Positions 17,274-24,602 of a stretch of DNA of 33,744 bases are shown here, piece after piece; the first letter of the stretch is position 1, and every line of letters starts with the position of its first letter. Source of the DNA: Clostridia bacterium. Its GTDB lineage: Bacteria; Bacillota; Clostridia; Oscillospirales; Acutalibacteraceae. The notes beneath the pieces were generated by a model. The model did not search any database. It was given only the letters and a program-made list of their open reading frames with translations, and was not told where the DNA came from. Where the stretch lies: assembly GCA_017461625.1 (NCBI GenBank), contig JAFTXJ010000012.1:1-33744 (forward strand), written 5' to 3'. The position numbers and the translations under genes were made by a program.

Positions 17274-17301
17274 ATTATACATTACCGCAATATTATGTCA
17301 A
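17274..17301 (-). promoter_or_regulatory. Consensus promoter of dockerin paralogue 1
   Basis: Minus-strand TTGACA (17296-17301), 16-base spacer, TATAAT (17274-17279). The same arrangement is duplicated upstream of paralogue 2. Confidence 0.85.
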
Positions 17302-17327
17302 GAAAAATCAAGTTAGCATAACATAGA

Positions 17328-17353
17328 AAAACAGACCGCACAATTTGTGCAGT
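17328..17353 (-). terminator. Terminator of dockerin paralogue 2
   Basis: Stem-loop built on AGACTGCACAA / TTGTGCGGTCT, read on the minus strand and followed by GTTTTTCTAT. It is a near copy of the terminator after the ACT-domain gene. Confidence 0.85.
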
Positions 17354-17363
17354 CTGCTGTATA

Positions 17364-18956
17364 TTATTTACTCAATGAACCGACAAGCCCCGTTGAATAC
17401 TGAAGCACACGCAAAGCATCGGATGCCTGAACTTTGCCATTTCTGTCAACATCAAACAAGCGTTCCTGATAACTTGTTACTGTAATAAGACCTGTTGCTT
17501 TTTGCAAAATCTGAAGTGCATCAGAAGCATTGATATTTCCGTCAGAGTTGGTGTCACCCACTGTTCTCACATCCACACCGTTAAGCTCGTAAATTACAGC
17601 TCGAGCAGCATTTGGATTGGTTTCAAGAATTACCAATCTACCTGCAATTTCAAAAGCATACATATAATCATTAATTTCAAGTGAAACTCTTTCGTAATTT
17701 ACTATTTTATAATTTGCATCAGTCAAGTCAACATAATAACCGTCACGAAGGTTTCCTTTATAAACCCGTATCCAATCAAAGCCACAGCTATACATATTAG
17801 AGCCTGCCTGATAATAATACAAATTATCCAACACATCAAAGTCAGTGTTCAGTTTATTGAAATTATAGTCATTATTGATTTCGTATACATCAGATTTGCC
17901 TGTTTCCCAATTTGTTACAGAGCAATACATTCTGTTGTTAAAATCAATTATTTCGTAATAAAAATCGTATGTACCTTTATAAAGCTCTTTTTCTTTGCCG
18001 TTGGTGAGATCTGTTAAAACCACTCTGAAATCAGGGTAAACTTCACCTGTTTCATCTTCCATATACTCTTCAGTAAAAATAGTGTCAAAACTCAACAAGC
18101 TATTCGATCCCTGCATATAGACATAGTCACTGTAAAAGTCAACATCGTCTGCATACCCTGAAGAAAGCGGACCATAGCACTTACTATTGAGAAGCAAATA
18201 TACTTCACTGGTGTCATAATCATTAAAAGTAAACAAACCACCGTAATTTGTAAAATATGTAAAACCATATTCAATTCCGTCCCACACTACATTTTCGTGG
18301 GTATAGTGAGCTTTCCAGGTCTTGAAATCTTTGGTTGTGTAATAAACACCCTTGCCGACTTTTGTATCACCTTTTTTGCCGGTTACGATATAGTCACCGT
18401 TGGCATACACCCATTCACCGTTAAGGTATTCAAACACACCGCTTAATGTAAAGCTATAATAATACCCCGGATGAATTGTGGTATCAGACTTAACATTCAC
18501 ACGGCACTTTTCAAAAGTTTTAAAATCCTTGGTGATAAGAAAATAGCTGTCAATCGCTTTATAATCTTCATAGTATTCTCCAAAATCGGGATCATAAACA
18601 TTTTCAATATTGTAGCAATAAAACAGGAAAACGAAAGTATCACCTTCACATTCTGAAGCTGCAAGCTCCAAAAAATCACATTTTGGTGCATAAGAATCAA
18701 AATCAACATCCCAATAGCTAAAACCGTTGGTGGTATAAAAATATTTGCTTTTTTCATTATCAACATCATAACAATCAACAAATGCAACAGTATTGCTTTT
18801 ATTAACGAGGAGATTATGTGTATTGCAGCCGTCAAGCTCGGGAGCATAATGTTCAATAACCGTCGAACTGAATGCTGTTGAATAAAAAGAAAAAGCGGTA
18901 CAAAGCATAACTACGCTCATAACAACAGCAAACATCTTAAATAAATTCTTTTTCAT
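17364..18956 (-). CDS. Secreted dockerin-bearing protein of unknown function (paralogue 2)
   Basis: Tandem paralogue of the preceding entry. Signal peptide in the first 30 residues or so, then a ~430-residue region with shared blocks such as DTFVFLFYCYNIENVYDPDF and YYTTKDFKTWKAHYT, and a dockerin at residues 466-530. Its first calcium loop, DTNSDGNINASD, is canonical; the second, DVDRNGKVQASD, has Gln instead of Asn at position 9, so calcium binding there may be weaker or the cohesin preference different. The region between signal and dockerin could be a binding or catalytic propeller, but no active site is recognisable. It has its own promoter and terminator, and AGGAGG lies seven bases before the ATG. 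Confidence 0.85.
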   Translation of the reverse strand: MKKNLFKMFAVVMSVVMLCTAFSFYSTAFSSTVIEHYAPELDGCNTHNLLVNKSNTVAFVDCYDVDNEKSKYFYTTNGFSYWDVDFDSYAPKCDFLELAASECEGDTFVFLFYCYNIENVYDPDFGEYYEDYKAIDSYFLITKDFKTFEKCRVNVKSDTTIHPGYYYSFTLSGVFEYLNGEWVYANGDYIVTGKKGDTKVGKGVYYTTKDFKTWKAHYTHENVVWDGIEYGFTYFTNYGGLFTFNDYDTSEVYLLLNSKCYGPLSSGYADDVDFYSDYVYMQGSNSLLSFDTIFTEEYMEDETGEVYPDFRVVLTDLTNGKEKELYKGTYDFYYEIIDFNNRMYCSVTNWETGKSDVYEINNDYNFNKLNTDFDVLDNLYYYQAGSNMYSCGFDWIRVYKGNLRDGYYVDLTDANYKIVNYERVSLEINDYMYAFEIAGRLVILETNPNAARAVIYELNGVDVRTVGDTNSDGNINASDALQILQKATGLITVTSYQERLFDVDRNGKVQASDALRVLQYSTGLVGSLSK

Positions 18957-18988
18957 AAAACTACCTCCTACAAGTATATTATAATTTT

Positions 18989-19016
18989 ATTATACATTAT
19001 CACCGCTTTATGTCAA
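18989..19016 (-). promoter_or_regulatory. Consensus promoter of dockerin paralogue 2
   Basis: Minus-strand TTGACA (19011-19016), 16-base spacer, TATAAT (18989-18994), almost identical in layout and flanks to the promoter at 17274-17301. Confidence 0.85.
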
Positions 19017-19042
19017 GAAAAATCAAGTTAACATCGTATAGA

Positions 19043-19069
19043 AAAACAGACTGCACAATTTGTGCAGTC
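19043..19069 (-). terminator. Terminator of the paaK-ior-ACT operon
   Basis: Perfect stem CAGACTGCACAA / TTGTGCAGTCTG, read on the minus strand and followed by TTTTTCTAT. Confidence 0.88.
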
Positions 19070-19085
19070 TGCCGTAAGCTGTTTA

Positions 19086-19517
19086 TTAAAGAGCTTTGAT
19101 ATCCTCTTCTGTTACAAGGGTAATTCCCTTTGATTCAAGAAGGGCTGAAGCTTTATCATTATCTTCAACACGAAGAACAACATAAGCGTGCTTGCCTGAA
19201 ACTGTGATAAAAGCATATACATACTCAACATTTATATCTTCCTCGGCAAGGTATTCAAGCACCTGATGAAGTCCGCCGGGAACATCAGAAACAGAAACTG
19301 CGATAACCTGAGTTGCAGAAACCACACAATTTTCTTCGTGCAAGGCAGCTTTTGCTTTTTCGGTGTCACTAACAATAAGACGGAGAATTCCGAAATCCTG
19401 TGTATCGGCAACGCTCAACGCACGGATGTCAACACCCGCATTTGCAATTGCCTTGGTTATTGTAAGAATTGTGCCTTTTTTGTTTTCAACAAAAACTGAT
19501 AATTGATTAATAGCCAT
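19086..19517 (-). CDS. Tandem ACT-domain protein, likely amino-acid sensor
   Basis: A 143-residue protein made of two ACT domains (about 3-68 and 70-140). The first begins INQLSVFVENKKGTILTITKAIANAGVDIRAL and the second contains VPGGLHQVLEYLAEEDINVEYVYAF; the Gly-rich turns in each are where ACT dimers bind small ligands, usually amino acids. No enzymatic or DNA-binding domain is attached. It starts 13 bases after the second paaK and is the last gene of the paaK-ior operon. Stand-alone ACT proteins are recurrent partners of PaaK and IorAB in anaerobes, where they are thought to sense aromatic or branched-chain amino acids; the ligand here is inferred. Confidence 0.85.
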   Translation of the reverse strand: MAINQLSVFVENKKGTILTITKAIANAGVDIRALSVADTQDFGILRLIVSDTEKAKAALHEENCVVSATQVIAVSVSDVPGGLHQVLEYLAEEDINVEYVYAFITVSGKHAYVVLRVEDNDKASALLESKGITLVTEEDIKAL

Positions 19518-19530
19518 ATTATTTTCCTCC

Positions 19531-20838
19531 TTATTGTTTATAAAGATTTCTCTTATCTATAACTCTGACTGCTTTACCTTCACTTCTAACAATAGTTTTA
19601 GGCTCAACAATACGAACTTTTGCATAAATACCGAGAACAGATTTGAGAGCATCTGTGATTTCTTTTTCTTTAACATTAAGTTCATTAACTGTATCAGAGA
19701 AAAGTTCGGGAGTCATTTCAACAAGAACTTCGATTGAGTCAGAATTATTTGCTCTATCAACAACGATCTGATAGTTTGAAGTGAGTCCCTTATTGAGAAG
19801 AACCATTTCAATCTGTGATGGGAATACGTTAACACCCTTAATGATGAGCATATCATCACTTCTACCCATAGGCTTAGTCATTTTAACATGAGTTCTTCCG
19901 CAAGAGCATTTCTTTCTTGAAAGAACGCAGATATCACGAGTACGGTAACGGATAAGCGGAAATGCCTCTTTGGTAATACTGGTGAAAACAAGCTCACCCT
20001 TTTCACCTTCAGGAAGAACTTCGCCTGTTTCAGGATTAATGATTTCAGCAATAAAGTGGTCTTCATTGATGTGCATACCTGTCTGTTCTTCGCATTCAAA
20101 TGAAACACCGGGGCCTGAAATTTCGGTAAGACCGTAAATATCGTATGCTTTAATTCCCAATTTATCCTCAATGTCGTGACGCATCTCCTCTGTCCATGCT
20201 TCTGCACCGAAGATACCAGCCTTAAGCTTAATCTGATCACGAAGTCCCTTTTCGTGAATGCTTTCTGCAAGATATGCAGCATAAGAAGGTGTGCAACAAA
20301 GAATGGTTGCACCAAGGTCTGTCATAAACTGAAGCTGTCTGTCGGTATTACCTGATGACATAGGAAGTGTGAGGCAACCAACCTTATGAGAGCCACCGTT
20401 AAGACCGGGGCCACCTGTGAAAAGACCGTAACCGTAGCAAACCTGGCAAACATCTTCTTTTGTTCCGCCAACAGCCATAATAGCTCTTGCACAGCAATCT
20501 TCCCACAAATCAATATCGTGCTGAGTGTAAAAAGCAACAACACGTCTGCCTGTTGTTCCGCTGGTTGACTGAATCCTTACGCAGTTTTCAAGAGGCTCTG
20601 CCATAAGACCGTACGGATAAGCTTCACGAAGGTCGTCTTTTGTTAAAAACGGAAGCTTATAGAGGTCATCAGATGACTTAATATCATCAGGTGTTACACC
20701 TGCTTCTTCCATCTTTTTGCGATAGTACTCAACATTCTCGTACACACGCTTAACTGTTGCAACAAGTCTTTCGTCCTGCCACTGCTTAATTTGCTCTCTG
20801 GAAGCGGTTTCAATAGCTTCCTGATAGTACTTTGCCAT
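19531..20838 (-). CDS. paaK: Phenylacetate-CoA ligase family protein (first copy downstream of ior)
   Basis: AMP-forming acyl-CoA ligase: arylacetate + ATP + CoA gives arylacetyl-CoA + AMP + PPi. It shows the phosphate loop STSGTTGRRV (near residues 90-99), the adenine motif YDIYGLTEISGPG, the hinge region YRTRDIC and a CSCGRTHVKM segment typical of anaerobic PaaK proteins. I place the start at the ATG at 20838, with AAAGG 11 bases upstream; the earlier GTG at 20847 is too close to that site. The protein is 435 residues. A second copy (23190-24494) flanks the other side of iorAB; the pair probably differ in aryl-acid preference. The exact acid is not deducible by eye. Confidence 0.92.
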   Translation of the reverse strand: MAKYYQEAIETASREQIKQWQDERLVATVKRVYENVEYYRKKMEEAGVTPDDIKSSDDLYKLPFLTKDDLREAYPYGLMAEPLENCVRIQSTSGTTGRRVVAFYTQHDIDLWEDCCARAIMAVGGTKEDVCQVCYGYGLFTGGPGLNGGSHKVGCLTLPMSSGNTDRQLQFMTDLGATILCCTPSYAAYLAESIHEKGLRDQIKLKAGIFGAEAWTEEMRHDIEDKLGIKAYDIYGLTEISGPGVSFECEEQTGMHINEDHFIAEIINPETGEVLPEGEKGELVFTSITKEAFPLIRYRTRDICVLSRKKCSCGRTHVKMTKPMGRSDDMLIIKGVNVFPSQIEMVLLNKGLTSNYQIVVDRANNSDSIEVLVEMTPELFSDTVNELNVKEKEITDALKSVLGIYAKVRIVEPKTIVRSEGKAVRVIDKRNLYKQ

Positions 20839-20859
20839 AGTTATCACTACCTTTTTAAA

Positions 20860-21435
20860 TTATTTACAATTATAACCAAGCTCAAAAGCTTTTTTATTCA
20901 TTTCTACAAATTTGGGAGCTACTGAATTTTCAATTGCTTTAATCCAGTTTTCATAAGGAATATCAAATCCCTTAGCAAGTCTGCCCATTAACACAATATT
21001 AACAGCTTTTGATGAACCTGCCTGCTGAGCGAGTGAAAGTGCATCAATGTCATCAACATCAACACCTGCTGACTTGATTTCATCAAGAACATCCTGAGGA
21101 TATTCAGCAGCACCTATAATTACAGGCATAGGATCAATCTGCTGAGTGTTAACGATAACTTTGCCATCCTTTTTAAGGCATTTGATCCATCTTGCAGCTT
21201 CAATCTTTTCAAAAGAAACGATGAAGTCTGCTTCACCCTCTTCAATAACAGGAGAATAAACCTTATCATCAAAGCGGACATAAGTGACAACCGAGCCGCC
21301 ACGCTGACTCATACCGTGAACTTCCGAAACTTTTACATCGTAGCCTTCATCAACAAGAAGTCTGCCTAAAAGCTTACTTGCAAGCAATGAGCCCTGACCG
21401 CCAACGCCGACTATCATAACACTTGTAACTGCCAT
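20860..21435 (-). CDS. iorB: Indolepyruvate:ferredoxin oxidoreductase, beta subunit
   Basis: Small subunit of the 2-oxoacid:ferredoxin oxidoreductase acting on aryl pyruvates. It has the gamma-type domain opening VMIVGVGGQGSLLASKLLGR and the conserved SEVHGMSQRGGSVVTYVRF, both diagnostic. Length 191 is typical. Its ATG overlaps the iorA stop as TAATG, giving coupled translation. With iorA it interconverts arylpyruvate + CoA + oxidised ferredoxin with arylacetyl-CoA + CO2 + reduced ferredoxin, a reversible step. Confidence 0.95.
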   Translation of the reverse strand: MAVTSVMIVGVGGQGSLLASKLLGRLLVDEGYDVKVSEVHGMSQRGGSVVTYVRFDDKVYSPVIEEGEADFIVSFEKIEAARWIKCLKKDGKVIVNTQQIDPMPVIIGAAEYPQDVLDEIKSAGVDVDDIDALSLAQQAGSSKAVNIVLMGRLAKGFDIPYENWIKAIENSVAPKFVEMNKKAFELGYNCK

Positions 21436-23174
21436 TATGCCTGCACCTCACTTTCAAAAGCATCAAAGGGACAAAGCTGTTTACATACTTCACAGCCAAC
21501 GCAAAGGGTTGCATCAACGTGAGCTTTACCGTTTTTAATACTGATTGCAGGGCAACCGAATTTCATACACTTTTTGCAGCTTCTGCATTTATCGGGGTTA
21601 ACCTTAAGAGGAGTCTTAGGTTTAACATATTTAAGAAGAACGCAAGGTCTGCGTGAAATAATAACTGAAGGCTCTTTTGCGGCAAGCTCTTCTTTAAGCA
21701 CACGCTCACATTCCTTAAGGTCATATGGGTCAACAACGCTTACACGGTTGATGCCGATTGAATGACAAAGAGCTTCAAGGTTAATTTTGCCTGCAGGATC
21801 ACCCTTGATGTTGTAACCGGTTGTGGGATTCTGCTGATGACCTGTCATACCTGTGATTGAGTTATCAAGAATAATAACGGTTGAATTTGAGCCGTTGTAT
21901 GCAATATTGATAAGACCTGTTACACCTGAGTGCATAAAGGTTGAGTCACCGATAACGGCAACTGTTTTGCCTTCTGTTGCTTCAAGACCTGCTTTGTTAA
22001 AGCCGTGAACACCTGAAACAGAGGCACCCATGCAAAGGGTTGAATCCATAGCACTGAGGGGAGGAACTGCACCCAGAGTGTAGCAACCGATGTCACCAAG
22101 AACTGTAACCTTATTCTTGGCAAGGACATAGTACATACCTCTGTGGGGGCAGCCTGCACACATCATAGGAGGTCTGCCGGGAATTTCGGTTTCGATTGAT
22201 GTGCTTGCTTTTGCATCTTTGCCGAAAACATCTGCGATGGTCTTCTGTGAAAATTCACCGATATTTGTAAATTTCTCTTTACCTTCAACCTCAATGCCGA
22301 TGTTTTTGCAATGGGTCTCAATAATTCCGTCAAGCTCTTCAACAACTACTACCTTTTTCACCTTTGAGGCAAACTGTTTAAGAGCATCAACAGGCATAGG
22401 GTTGATAAGACCTAATTTATAAACACTTACGCTGTCTCCGAAAACCTCTTTAACATACTGATAGCAGGTGCCTGAAGTGATGATACCAACATCAGTGCCA
22501 CCCATTTCAACCTTGTTAAAATCACAATTTTCAGCAAATTCGGTAAGCTCAAGGGTTCTCTTTTCAACAATTGGATGACGCTTTTTAGCATTACCCGGCA
22601 TCATTATGTATTTGGCAGGATTTTTTTCATATGGAATTGCTTCTTTTTCAACTCTTTCGCCTGTTTCAACAATACTCTGTGAATGAGCAATTCTTGTGCA
22701 TATTCTTAAGAAAACAGGTGTGTCAAATTTTTCTGAAAGGTCATAAGCCTTCTTTGCAAATTCATAAGCTTCTGCTGAATCGGCAGGTTCAACCATAGGA
22801 ACCTTTGCAGCAATTGCATAGTGGCGTGAATCCTGCTCATTCTGTGATGAATGCATACCGGGGTCATCTGCAACGCAGATAACCATACCACCTGTTACAC
22901 CTGTGTAAGACAATGTAAAGAGTGGATCAGCAGCAACATTAAGACCAACGTGTTTCATAGCGCAGGCACTTCTTTTGCCACCCAATGATGCACCGAAAGC
23001 AACCTCCATAGCTACCTTTTCATTTGGTGCCCATTCACAATAAATTTCATCATATTTTGAAGCAAATTCGGTAATCTCTGTGCTGGGAGTACCGGGATAG
23101 CTTGAAAAAACAGCACAACCTGCTTCATATAATCCTCTGGCAACTGCAGCGTTGCCGATTAAAAGCTGTTTCAA
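21435..23174 (-). CDS. iorA: Indolepyruvate:ferredoxin oxidoreductase, alpha subunit
   Basis: Large subunit carrying thiamine diphosphate and the iron-sulfur clusters. The N-terminal pyrimidine-binding domain starts LLIGNAAVARGLYEAGC and includes FSSYPGTPSTEI. The TPP pyrophosphate domain contains GDIGCYTLGA and GDSTFMHSG. The C-terminal ferredoxin domain has two cluster motifs, CRSCKKCMKFGCP and CVGCEVCKQLCP, for two [4Fe-4S] centres; the first has a C-x2-C-x2-C-x4-C spacing slightly longer than the usual x3. The start is a TTG at 23174 with AAAGGA eight bases upstream. Length 579 is normal. It lies 15 bases after the upstream paaK. Confidence 0.96.
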   Translation of the reverse strand: MKQLLIGNAAVARGLYEAGCAVFSSYPGTPSTEITEFASKYDEIYCEWAPNEKVAMEVAFGASLGGKRSACAMKHVGLNVAADPLFTLSYTGVTGGMVICVADDPGMHSSQNEQDSRHYAIAAKVPMVEPADSAEAYEFAKKAYDLSEKFDTPVFLRICTRIAHSQSIVETGERVEKEAIPYEKNPAKYIMMPGNAKKRHPIVEKRTLELTEFAENCDFNKVEMGGTDVGIITSGTCYQYVKEVFGDSVSVYKLGLINPMPVDALKQFASKVKKVVVVEELDGIIETHCKNIGIEVEGKEKFTNIGEFSQKTIADVFGKDAKASTSIETEIPGRPPMMCAGCPHRGMYYVLAKNKVTVLGDIGCYTLGAVPPLSAMDSTLCMGASVSGVHGFNKAGLEATEGKTVAVIGDSTFMHSGVTGLINIAYNGSNSTVIILDNSITGMTGHQQNPTTGYNIKGDPAGKINLEALCHSIGINRVSVVDPYDLKECERVLKEELAAKEPSVIISRRPCVLLKYVKPKTPLKVNPDKCRSCKKCMKFGCPAISIKNGKAHVDATLCVGCEVCKQLCPFDAFESEVQA

Positions 23175-23189
23175 ATAAAACGTCCTTTC

Positions 23190-24494
23190 TTACTGATTTC
23201 TTAAATCAAGAATTCTCTTTGCTTTGCCCTGAAAGCGTTCAAGTGACTTGGGCTGAACAAGAGTAACCTTTGTCTGCAAGCCTAAAACACTCTTAAGTTT
23301 ATCTTCAATTCTTCTCTTGAGTTTGTCAAGCTCGCCGTAGCTTTCAAGCAAATCGGCATTAATAAGCTCAACTTTGATTTCAAGTGTATCTTTAAAATTC
23401 TCACGTCTTACAACAAGCTGATAGTGCGGACCGATATGATCCATAGAAATAAGAACACTCTCAATCTGTGTCGGGAACACATTAACGCCCTTGATGATAA
23501 GCATATCGTCAGTTCTGCCCATTGTTTTGGACATTCTTGCGTGAGTTCTGCCGCAAGCGCAAGGCTCGTATGTAAGTTTGGTAACGTCCTTGGTTCGGTA
23601 ACGGAGTACAGGCATACCCTTTTTGGTAAGAGTTGTAACAACAAGCTCACCAACCTCACCTTCACCCAAAGGCATATCAGTTTCACGGCTGATAATTTCA
23701 GGCAAGAAGTGATCCTCTGCAAAATGCATACCGTCACGAATGGGGCAGTCGCCGCTGACACCCGGTCCGCCAAGCTCGGTCATACCATAGTTATCAGAAA
23801 CAAACACACCCATATTCTTTTCAATCTGCTCACGCATTTCAGGGGTGCAAGGCTCACTGCCGAGAATACCGAGACGAAGCTTGTACTCTGAAAGCGGATG
23901 ATCAGAATCCTTTATTGCTTCACTTAAATACAAAGCATAAGACGGTGTTGCAACAAGACCTGTTACGCCAAAGTCACGCATCATCATAAGCTGCTTTTCG
24001 GTGTTACCCGATGAAGCAGGAATAACCATGGCCCCAACCTTTTCAAGGCCGTAATGAAGGCCGAGTGCACCTGTAAAAAGACCGTAGCCGAAGCTTATCT
24101 GAATAATATCATCAGCTGTAACTCCGCCTGCCATTGCAACACGTGCAACACAGTCGCTCCATATATCCAGATCCTCTTTAGTGTAAACGCCAACAGTTGG
24201 CTTACCTGTTGTGCCCGATGAAGCGTGAAGCCTAACTATATCTTTCATCGGCACAGCCATCATTCCAAAGGGGTAATTGTCTCTGAAATCATCCTTAGTA
24301 GTGTAAGGGATATACTGAATGTCTGAAAGTTGCTTGATTTTACTGCCGTCAAAAACGCCTGCATCAGCAAGCTTTTTGTGATAAAACTCTGTGTTATTGT
24401 AGCAATAATTAACAGTCCATTTCAGCCTTTCAAGCTGAATCGCCTCAATTTCTTTACGTGGTAATGTTTCAATATCTTTTTGAAAACAGTTCAT
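23190..24494 (-). CDS. paaK: Phenylacetate-CoA ligase family protein (first gene of operon)
   Basis: Second AMP-forming arylacetate-CoA ligase. It shows HASSGTTGKPTVGVYT at about residues 90-105, SDNYGMTELGGPGVSGDC, YRTKDVTKL and CACGRTHARMSKTMGRTDDM, followed by IKGVNVFPTQIE, all hallmarks of the PaaK family. Length 434 matches. It is the first gene after the operon promoter at 24566-24594, and an intrinsic terminator hairpin sits only about 20 bases ahead of its start, so its expression, and that of iorA, iorB, the second paaK and ACT, may be set by attenuation. The ribosome binding site AAAGGAAG is moderate. Confidence 0.92.
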   Translation of the reverse strand: MNCFQKDIETLPRKEIEAIQLERLKWTVNYCYNNTEFYHKKLADAGVFDGSKIKQLSDIQYIPYTTKDDFRDNYPFGMMAVPMKDIVRLHASSGTTGKPTVGVYTKEDLDIWSDCVARVAMAGGVTADDIIQISFGYGLFTGALGLHYGLEKVGAMVIPASSGNTEKQLMMMRDFGVTGLVATPSYALYLSEAIKDSDHPLSEYKLRLGILGSEPCTPEMREQIEKNMGVFVSDNYGMTELGGPGVSGDCPIRDGMHFAEDHFLPEIISRETDMPLGEGEVGELVVTTLTKKGMPVLRYRTKDVTKLTYEPCACGRTHARMSKTMGRTDDMLIIKGVNVFPTQIESVLISMDHIGPHYQLVVRRENFKDTLEIKVELINADLLESYGELDKLKRRIEDKLKSVLGLQTKVTLVQPKSLERFQGKAKRILDLRNQ

Positions 24495-24510
24495 AATACA
24501 CTTCCTTTTA

Positions 24511-24545
24511 CAAAAAGCCCAAAAAGCTTTCGCTTTTCGGGCTTA
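24511..24545 (-). terminator. Intrinsic terminator in the leader of the paaK-ior operon
   Basis: Minus-strand stem AAGCCCGAAAAGC / GCTTTTTGGGCTT with loop GAAA, followed by TTTG. It lies between a consensus-like promoter and the paaK start, not simply after the transporter gene. CGCTTT at 24552-24557 could pair with AAAGCG of the terminator's left arm, giving an alternative fold. It may also terminate transporter transcripts. Confidence 0.7.
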
Positions 24546-24565
24546 TTACTTTAAAGCGATAAGCA

Positions 24566-24594
24566 ATTATATCACTTTTTACTTATATCTTCAA
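24566..24594 (-). promoter_or_regulatory. Probable promoter of the paaK-ior-ACT operon
   Basis: Minus-strand TTGAAG (24589-24594), 17-base spacer, perfect TATAAT preceded by TGA (24566-24571). The start point would be near 24559, giving a leader of about 65 bases that contains the terminator hairpin. Confidence 0.6.
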
Positions 24595-24602
24595 GTCTTT
24601 AT

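Larger units (their letters stand above)
17274..17356. repeat. Duplicated terminator-promoter cassette, copy 1
   Basis: About 80 bases matching 18989-19074: both share TATGTCAAGAAAAATCAAG, TAGAAAAACAGA and the stem GCACAATTTGTGCAGTCTGC. The copy holds the terminator of the gene to the right and the promoter of the gene to the left, so the tandem gene duplication carried its intergenic region with it. Confidence 0.8.
18989..19074. repeat. Duplicated terminator-promoter cassette, copy 2
   Basis: Partner of 17274-17356. It separates the ACT-domain gene from dockerin paralogue 2. Differences are concentrated in the promoter spacer and a few bases beside the terminator; the boxes and stem are kept. 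Confidence 0.8.

Noticed and set aside
23424-23891. 155-codon open frame opposite the first paaK gene
   Set aside because: It mirrors the codon bias of a highly conserved ligase, lacks a ribosome binding site and has low-complexity His/Asn-rich translation.
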